From positions 99,941,001 through 100,005,000 of the forward strand of contig CM032228.1 of assembly GCA_019009955.1 (NCBI GenBank): 64,000 nt of DNA, read 5' to 3'. The stretch's first letter is position 1, and each line of letters opens with the position of its first letter. Below the pieces are notes generated by a model, which saw nothing but the letters and a program-made list of their open reading frames with translations, searched no databases and was not told the origin of the DNA. Position numbers and translations under genes: made by a program. Positions 57,982-64,000 of this stretch are shown piece after piece. The DNA comes from Riptortus pedestris. Taxonomy: Eukaryota > Arthropoda > Insecta > Hemiptera > Alydidae.

Positions 57982-59037
57982 TAGCTCAGATACCCAGCTT
58001 CGCCTGGGAATTCATTTGAGGCTGAATGGTGATGGTATTTTTTTGGCAAGGCTTTACTTTGCATAATATTTTGTCATTTCCCCGTCCCAGTGTTTAGGGT
58101 TTTTACCCGTCGTTTTTTTTTGTAAGACTTCATTTCCATTATTTCAAATTGTCATATTTCCCGTCTCCTGTGCATTATGCATAGATTTCAGCTATTAAGG
58201 ACAAAATATTAACATAGATTTGAATTAATTTTTCCCGGTGAGGTACCTGGTAGTTCATATTGGACAGAATTGTTGAGCATATCAATATTTCTCCGCAAAT
58301 TACTTTAGTTTTACTGTATATCTCGTTTATAATTCGGTATACAAAAAAAGTGTATATAACAAAAGTTACTTTAAATAACAAAATAAACATCTTTTGTTAT
58401 GTGCATATTTGTTGAAAAAGCAATAGGAAACGAAATACCGCTATTTTTAAATTCAGGCCTTCCTTACAACCCCCACTCCTGCCCGTCCCTAGAAATGTTG
58501 GTACGCCTTATTATAATGAAAGCGTTAGTGCTAATACACATACCGAGTTTTATTTATTTCGGTTGGGTCTTTTGTCCCAAATAAAATGTTTCACTTCCGC
58601 TGTAGGTTTTAGCGTATATCTCGTTTATAAATCGGTATATGAAAAAAGTGTATATAACAAAAGTTAATCTAAATAACAAAATAAACAATTTTTGTTATGT
58701 TCATATTTGACGAAAAACCAATAGGAAACGAAATATCGCTATTTTTAATTTCAGGCTTCCCTTATAACCCCCATTCCTGTTCATCTCAGAGAATTTTAAT
58801 ATAGCCTAAAGTCTAAGTTGGGTTAGTACTAATATACATACCAAGTTTCATAAAATTCGGTTCAGCCGTTTATGCGTGAAAAGGTAACAAACAAACAAAC
58901 AAACAAACAAATAAACAAACAAACAGACACCAAAGAAACAAATTGCAGTTATGGTGTCTAGGACATGTGAAACAAAAAGTTATCGTGAAATTTCGCGAAA
59001 AAAATCAATGTACAGACAGAGGTTACAATTTTATATA
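57981..59037 (+). mobile_element. P-family repeat, complete, plus orientation
   Basis: It starts CTAGCTCAGATACCCAGC (57981) and ends GTTACAATTTTATATA (59037). It contains two full copies of the ~300-bp internal unit and the AAATTCGGTTCAGCCGTT end block, followed by a (CAAA)n stretch near 58890-58925. It meets the next, inverted copy at an exact palindrome. Confidence 0.7.
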
Positions 59038-59049
59038 TATATAAAATTG
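59026..59049. repeat. 24-bp perfect palindrome joining two inverted P copies
   Basis: CAATTTTATATA and TATATAAAATTG are exact complements centred at 59037/59038. Beyond it the two arms remain close to identical for about 150 bp and similar for about 1 kb. Confidence 0.9.
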
Positions 59050-60886
59050 TAACCTCTGTCTGTACATTGATTTTTTTCGCGAAATTTCACGATAACTTTT
59101 CGTTTCACATGTCATAGACACCATAACTGCATTTTGTTTCTTTCGTGTCTGTTTGTTTGTTTGTTACCTTTTCACGCATAAACGGCTGAACCGAATTTTA
59201 TGAAACTTGGTATGTATATTGCTACTAGCCCAACTTAGACTTTAGGCTATATTAATATTCTCTAAGATGAACAGGAGTGGGGGTTATAAGGGAGGGCTGA
59301 AATTAAAAATAGCGATATTTCGTTTCCTATTGGTTTTTCAGCAAATACGCACATAACAAAAGTTGTTTATTTTGTTATTTAGAGTAACTTTTGTTATATA
59401 TATACTATCGTCGTATACCGAAGTATAAATGAGATACGCTAAAAATTATAGCGGGAGTCAACAATTTTATTTGCCACGAAAGACTCAATGGAACTAAATA
59501 AAACTCGGTACGTGTATTAGCACTAACACCTTAATTATAATAAGCCATACCAACATTTCTAGGGATGGGCAGGAGTGGGGGTTGTAAGGAGGCCTGAATT
59601 AAAAATAGCGATATTTCGTTTCCTATTGGTTTTTCGGCAGATATGCACATGACAAAAGATGTTTATTCTGTTATTTAGAATAACTTTTGTCGTATAACAA
59701 AGTATAAACGAGATATACGCTAAAAACTAAAGCGGGAGCCAACTATTTTATTGAGCACAAACGATTGAACCGAATTTAACAAAACTGGGTATGTGAATTA
59801 GCATTAATTCTTCCATGGTTATAAGCTTTAATACAATTTTTAAGTTCGACCGGGAGTGGGGGTTATAAGGGAGGCCTGAAATAAAAATTCGAGATATTTC
59901 ATTTTCTTTCTTTTTTTCGGCAAACGTGCACATAGCAAAAGTTGTTTACTTTTGTTATTTAATGTATCTTTTGTTGTATTCACTTTTGCCGTAAATGAAG
60001 TAAACTCGGGAAATACGCTAAAACCATAGCGGGAGTCATTAATTTTATTAGTGCTTATTTAAGTGTTTTTAATAAATGCATATTTTTACAAAAGATGTTA
60101 TGTTTTAGTCTTATATGATATTTGTAAGTATGGTTCGGAGTGAGCTTATAAATCTCCGTCGCCTCCTCCTCATTCATTTATTTTCCCTATAACTTTGTTA
60201 TTTATTTCCAATAGAAATGTAAACTATAAGAGCATTTCTGGTATTTAATATATACTCAATATGAATGTTTAAAGTATTACTAGGTTGCAGGGGGGCTCTC
60301 TTCCCCTCATCTAGCTTTTTGAACGTAAATGAAATTATTTTTATGGACCTATTATTTAGTTCCATCAGGTAGATAAATTATTAAAATAATATTCTGAATC
60401 AATAATCTAAGGAAAACAATCATGATAACGCTCCAGCGAGAGCGGAAATTGACGGGAGTTAATTGAGTTTACTTATTTCCTGTGGAATGCTCGTATGACG
60501 GGAAGTGATTTCCACTGAGGCTTACTAATACGAATATGATCTTATGTATAAAACTATGCTTAAACTATATGTGCTGGGATTGGTTTTTGGCAGGAAATAT
60601 GTTCATTATAGATGATATTTAATTGTAATAAATGCTACCCATGATTATGGTTTGAATTATTCAAAAACCGTGAGTCGAGAGGGATAGATTACGAACACAT
60701 TTTCATATATTCTTCAAAACTAAAATTTCTATTCTATTAACCCTGAAAGTTAGACTTTAGGATTGGCTATTTTGAAAGAACAATACATCGTGGAGGGAAG
60801 TACAATTGTACACATTGAAGTATTGCTATAAAAATAGCATCATTAGTCAGTCAACATTGATTTCCCGGGCATCGCCGGGTACCTTA
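59038..60886 (-). mobile_element. P-family repeat, 'b' start type, minus orientation
   Basis: The 3' end is at 59038 (shared palindrome). It has the AACGGCTGAACCGAATTTTA block, three ~300-bp units, then a region with TTCCATCAGGTAGATAAATTA. The 5' end reads AAGGTACCCGGCGATGCCCGG on the minus strand at 60886. This 'b' start differs from the 'a' start (CTCAGATACCCGGC) in the text that follows it, so P has at least two 5' forms. Confidence 0.65.
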
Positions 60887-61649
60887 AGTTGTTTATTCTG
60901 TTATTTAGAGAAAGTTTTGTTATATACACTATCGTCGAATAACGAACTATAAAGGCGTTATACGTTAAAAATTATAGCGGAAGTCAACAAATTTATTTGG
61001 CTCAAAAGACTCACACTTTTATTTGGCACTCAATTAAAACACTCGGTATGTGTATTAGCACTAACGCCTTCCTTATAATAAGCCATACTAACATTTCTAG
61101 GGACGGGTAGGAGTGGGTGTTATAAGGGAAGCCTGAAATTAATAATAGTGATATTTCGTTTCTTATTGGTTTTTCCGCAAATATAAACATAACAAAAGTT
61201 GTCTATTTTGTTATTTGGAGTAACTTTTGTTATATACACTTTTGTCGTATACCTACGAATAAATGAGTTATACGTTAAAACTTTAGCGGGCACTAACATC
61301 TGAACCGAACTTAAAAAAATTCGGTATGTCAATTAGCATTAATTCTTCCATGATTATAAGTTATATTAAAATTTTTAGGTTCGAACGGGAGGGGGGTTAT
61401 AAGGGAGGCCTGAAATAAAAATACACCATATTTACATGTATAAGAGACTGGAAATATAAAAATATCGAAGACTGTGAAGCCTTATCGAACAAATAATTCT
61501 ATTAGCAAATCCACGGGAAAGACGGGTATCAATCCTAAACACTGGGACGGGTAAATGTCAAAATATTGTGCAATGTAAAACCTGCTAAAAAATACCATCA
61601 CCATTCAGCCTCAAATGAATTCCCGGGCGACGCCGGGTATCTGAGCTAG
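60887..61649 (-). mobile_element. P-family repeat, 'a' start type, 3'-truncated
   Basis: It begins inside an internal unit (GTTGTTTATTCTGTTATTTA) directly after the previous copy. It ends with the 'a'-type start CTAGCTCAGATACCCGGC (minus) at 61649. The end block is missing. Confidence 0.65.
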
Positions 61650-62803
61650 TATATATATAAAATTGTAACCTCTGTCTGTACATTGATTTTTGTCGCGAAA
61701 TTTCACGATAACTTTTCGTTTCACATATCATAGACACCATAACTGCATTTTGTTTCTATAGTGTCTGTTTGTTTGCTTGTTTGTTTGTTACCTTTTCACG
61801 CATAAACGGCTGAACCAAATTTTATGAAACTTGGTATGTATATTACTACTAACCCAACTTAGACTTTCGGCTATATTAATATTCTCTCAGACGAACAGGA
61901 GTGGGGGTTATAAGCGAGGCCTGAAATTAAAAATAGCGATATTTCGTTTCCTATTGGCTTTTCGGCAAATATGAACATAACAAAAGTTGTCTATTTTGTT
62001 ATTTAGAGTAACTTTTGTTATTTACTCTTTTTTCGTATAGCGAATTATAAACGAGATATACGCTAAAACCTATAGCGGGAGTCATTAATTTTATTGGGCT
62101 CAAAAGACTCAACCGAACTAAATAAAACTCGGTATGTTTATTAGTGTAATAAGCCATACCAACATTTCTAGGGACGAGCAGGAGTGGGGTTTGTAAGGAA
62201 GGCCTGAAATTAATAGTAATGATACTTCGTTTCCTATTGGTTTTTCGGCAAACATGCACATGACAAAAGTTGTTTATTTTGTTATTTTCAGTAACTTTTG
62301 TTATATTCACTTTTGTCGTACAGAAAAGTATAAACGAGATATACAGTAAAATCTAAAGCGGGAGCCAACAATTTTGTTGTGAACTTAGCAAAACTCGGTG
62401 TGTGAATTAGCATTAATTCTTCCATGATTATAAGCTATATTAAAAATTTTAGGTTCAATGGGGAGTGGGGATTATAAGAGAGACTGGCTTTTGAAAGGAA
62501 ATATGTTCATTATAGATGATATTTAATTGGAATAAATGCTACCCATGATTATGGTTTAAATTATTGTAAAATGGTGAGTCAAAAAGTGTAGAGGGATAGA
62601 TTAGGAACACATTTTCATTTATCCTTCAAAAATAAAATTTCTATTCTATTAATCCCCAAAAGTTACCCTTCAGGGTTGGCTATTTCGGAAAATCATTACG
62701 TCGTGGAGGGAAGTGTAATTGTACACATTGAAGTCTTACTATCAAAATATCATCATTAGTCAGTCAAGAATGATTTGCCGGGCATCGCCGGGCACCTTAG
62801 CTA

Positions 62804-62804
<1 letters not shown>
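61650..62804 (-). mobile_element. P-family repeat, 'b' start type, minus orientation
   Basis: It starts from ATATATATAAAATTGTAACC near 61650 and runs through the end block, two to three internal units and the 'b' region to CTAGCTAAGGTGCCCGGC (minus) at 62804, followed by (TA)n. It is very similar to the copy at 59038-60886. The 103-codon frame at 61999-62310 is homologous to that at 39525-39908, but this reflects the shared repeat, not a gene. Confidence 0.65.
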
Positions 62805-62870
<66 letters not shown>

Positions 62871-63019
62871 TATATATATATATATATATAATTTTTAACG
62901 GACCTCATTTTCGTCATCTCCTGAGTAGGATTGATGGACATTTGAAGAAATTTTTCGAAAATCGCGTCATGAGTACGACCTCAATAGCTGATTTCCCTTA
63001 AGGGAAATCTGCTGAAAAC

Positions 63020-63213
63020 GTCAGTCACGCAGTGGCTGCGTAAACTTAGCAGATTTCCCTCGTGAAGTTTAACAATAGATAAACCTACATACTGGTAACA
63101 TAACAGCTCCGTCAATATTAAGGGAATAAATACAAACGTTAATAAGACCAAAATTCGAAAATCGCGTCATGAGTACGACCTCAATGGCTGATTTACCTTA
63201 AGGGAAATCTGCT
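63020..63213 (-). mobile_element. family H copy, minimal 194-bp deletion form
   Basis: Both ends are present only about 190 bp apart: GTCAGTCACGCAGTGGCTGC at 63020 and GGGAAATCTGCT at 63213. The hairpin is kept (ACGCAG-CCA-CTGCGT) with its loop changed but the stem intact. The middle, including the microsatellite, is deleted. The remaining right-half text (ACCTACATACTGGTAACA, AATAAATACAAACG) matches the copy at 57121, so it derives from that subfamily. It lies 6 bp from the left end of that copy in the same orientation. Confidence 0.85.
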
Positions 63214-63239
63214 AGTAGAAACATTTGCTTAATATTCAA

Positions 63240-63986
63240 CATACGAAAGAATTTCGGGTATGGCTAACACGAAACAGTGTATGGAATATCACTTGTAGAG
63301 TATCAATAGTTAAACATGATTGCTTCTAGAACATTTCTCGATACAACTCATAATAACAGCGACTTTTCGAGTTCCGATACTCCTTATGTGAATTATTATC
63401 AACTCCTCCTTGATTAAAACCTATATTAACATTTCTAGGGGGGTCCTAAAGAAGGCAAGAAATGAAAAGTCGCCATATTTCATTGGGTATTGGTTTTCTA
63501 CAAAAATGTAGCTACAAAAATTTGTATTTCTTATTTAGAGTAATTTTTGTTGTATGTTTTTATCAAATAAAACCATAAACACGATATTCTCTTTAAACTT
63601 TCTTTATTCTCTTATGCCACATTCTGGCATGTCATAACAAATAATGTAACGTTTAAAACTTATATTATAATTCTATGTTTAGATTCGTGAGGAGATAACG
63701 AATCCCCCCCCCCCTAAAAGGAGATAATTAATGCTATACATGAATATGATCAATATTGTCCACGGTAATTTTAACAGTGCTGAGAGATTGATCAGGAAAT
63801 CGTTTTATTTTTTTATTCCCTAAGACTAAAAATTTCGTTTTAGCCTAGATATTCTGGTATAAACTCTAACGCACTCAGACGGAAAAACTTAAAATTGTAC
63901 ATAGTAAAGCTTTGAAAAAAAATAATAATAATTATAATAATCATTCAGCCCCAATTGATTTCCCGAGCGGGTACCTTAGCTAGTAT
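63240..63986 (-). mobile_element. P-family repeat, diverged
   Basis: P landmarks on the minus strand are GGAAACG-type text (CAATACCCAATGAAATATGG), CCTAGAAATGTTAATATAGG and the start CTAGCTAAGGTACCCGCTCG at 63986. It has many changes and a short C-run near 63706-63714. Confidence 0.5.
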
Positions 63987-64000
63987 GGAACCATCAATTT

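Larger units (their letters stand above)
57121..63013 (-). mobile_element. family H copy, split at its (TA)n by 4.8 kb of P-family repeats
   Basis: The right end GTCCGTCATGCAGGGGCTGC is at 57121 and the right half runs to (TA)n at 57936-57980. It carries a G15-16 run near 57467-57482. The left half is at 62891-63013, after (TA)n at about 62806-62890, and ends GGGAAATCTGCT. Everything between the two TA tracts is P-family DNA. The two halves together make one standard H copy, so the P elements entered at the microsatellite. Confidence 0.8.

Overview
This 64 kb window looks like AT-rich intergenic or intronic DNA from a eukaryote, most likely an arthropod and probably an insect. The evidence is the mix of mobile elements: a mellifera-type mariner, an R2-like retrotransposon, other LINE 3' ends, a Penelope-like GIY-YIG fragment, a tRNA-derived SINE, a hAT MITE and a Helitron2/Helentron-type non-autonomous family. 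I found no convincing host gene, rRNA or tRNA gene, or CRISPR array. Almost every long reading frame belongs to a decayed mobile element or to a tandem repeat.

Layout. 0-0.5 kb: probable LTR on the minus strand. 2.4-3.6 kb: SINE followed by an 86-bp minisatellite. 7.2 kb: old Helentron-like copy carrying a (GA)n tract. 8.35-8.6 kb: SINE with a perfect 13-bp target duplication. 9.0-12.8 kb: minus-strand R2-like pseudogene with RT, zinc knuckle and restriction-like endonuclease, the last split by a 0.64 kb hairpin-bearing insertion. 15.5 kb: LINE 3' end. 18.7-19.7 kb: mariner pseudogene. 22.5-23.1 kb: 67-bp minisatellite. 27.7-28.6 kb: old Helentron-like copy split by a 560-bp insertion with a 14-bp target duplication. 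30.3 kb: LINE fragment. 33.3-34.8 kb: two Helentron-like copies. 35.55-36.25 kb: LINE tail interrupted by a hAT MITE with a perfect 8-bp target duplication. 37.3-40.84 kb: a four-level nest. 41.4-42.5 kb: rearranged Helentron-like copies with a perfect 78-bp palindrome. 42.9-43.95 kb: second R2-like RT fragment. 44-54 kb: further Helentron-like copies, LINE tails and SINEs. 54.3-55.6 kb: Penelope-like fragment. 56.5-63.2 kb: a 6 kb composite of one Helentron-like copy split by four other repeats.

The most interesting signal is the relation between two repeat families. The first, called H here, starts AGCAGATTTCCC, has the inverse GGGAAATCTGCT about 45 bp before its other end, then an ACGCAG/CTGCGT hairpin and a terminal GACGGAC next to T-runs. 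It has an internal (TA)n tract. This matches the Helitron2/Helentron (HINE, DINE-1-like) plan. The second, called P here, is made of about 300-bp tandem units and starts CTAGCT..GATACCCGGC. At two loci P sits exactly inside the (TA)n tract of an H copy, and at a third a Penelope-like GIY-YIG fragment starts at an H (TA)n tract and runs into P-type sequence. The H microsatellite therefore looks like a landing site for P, and P may be a Penelope-related element.
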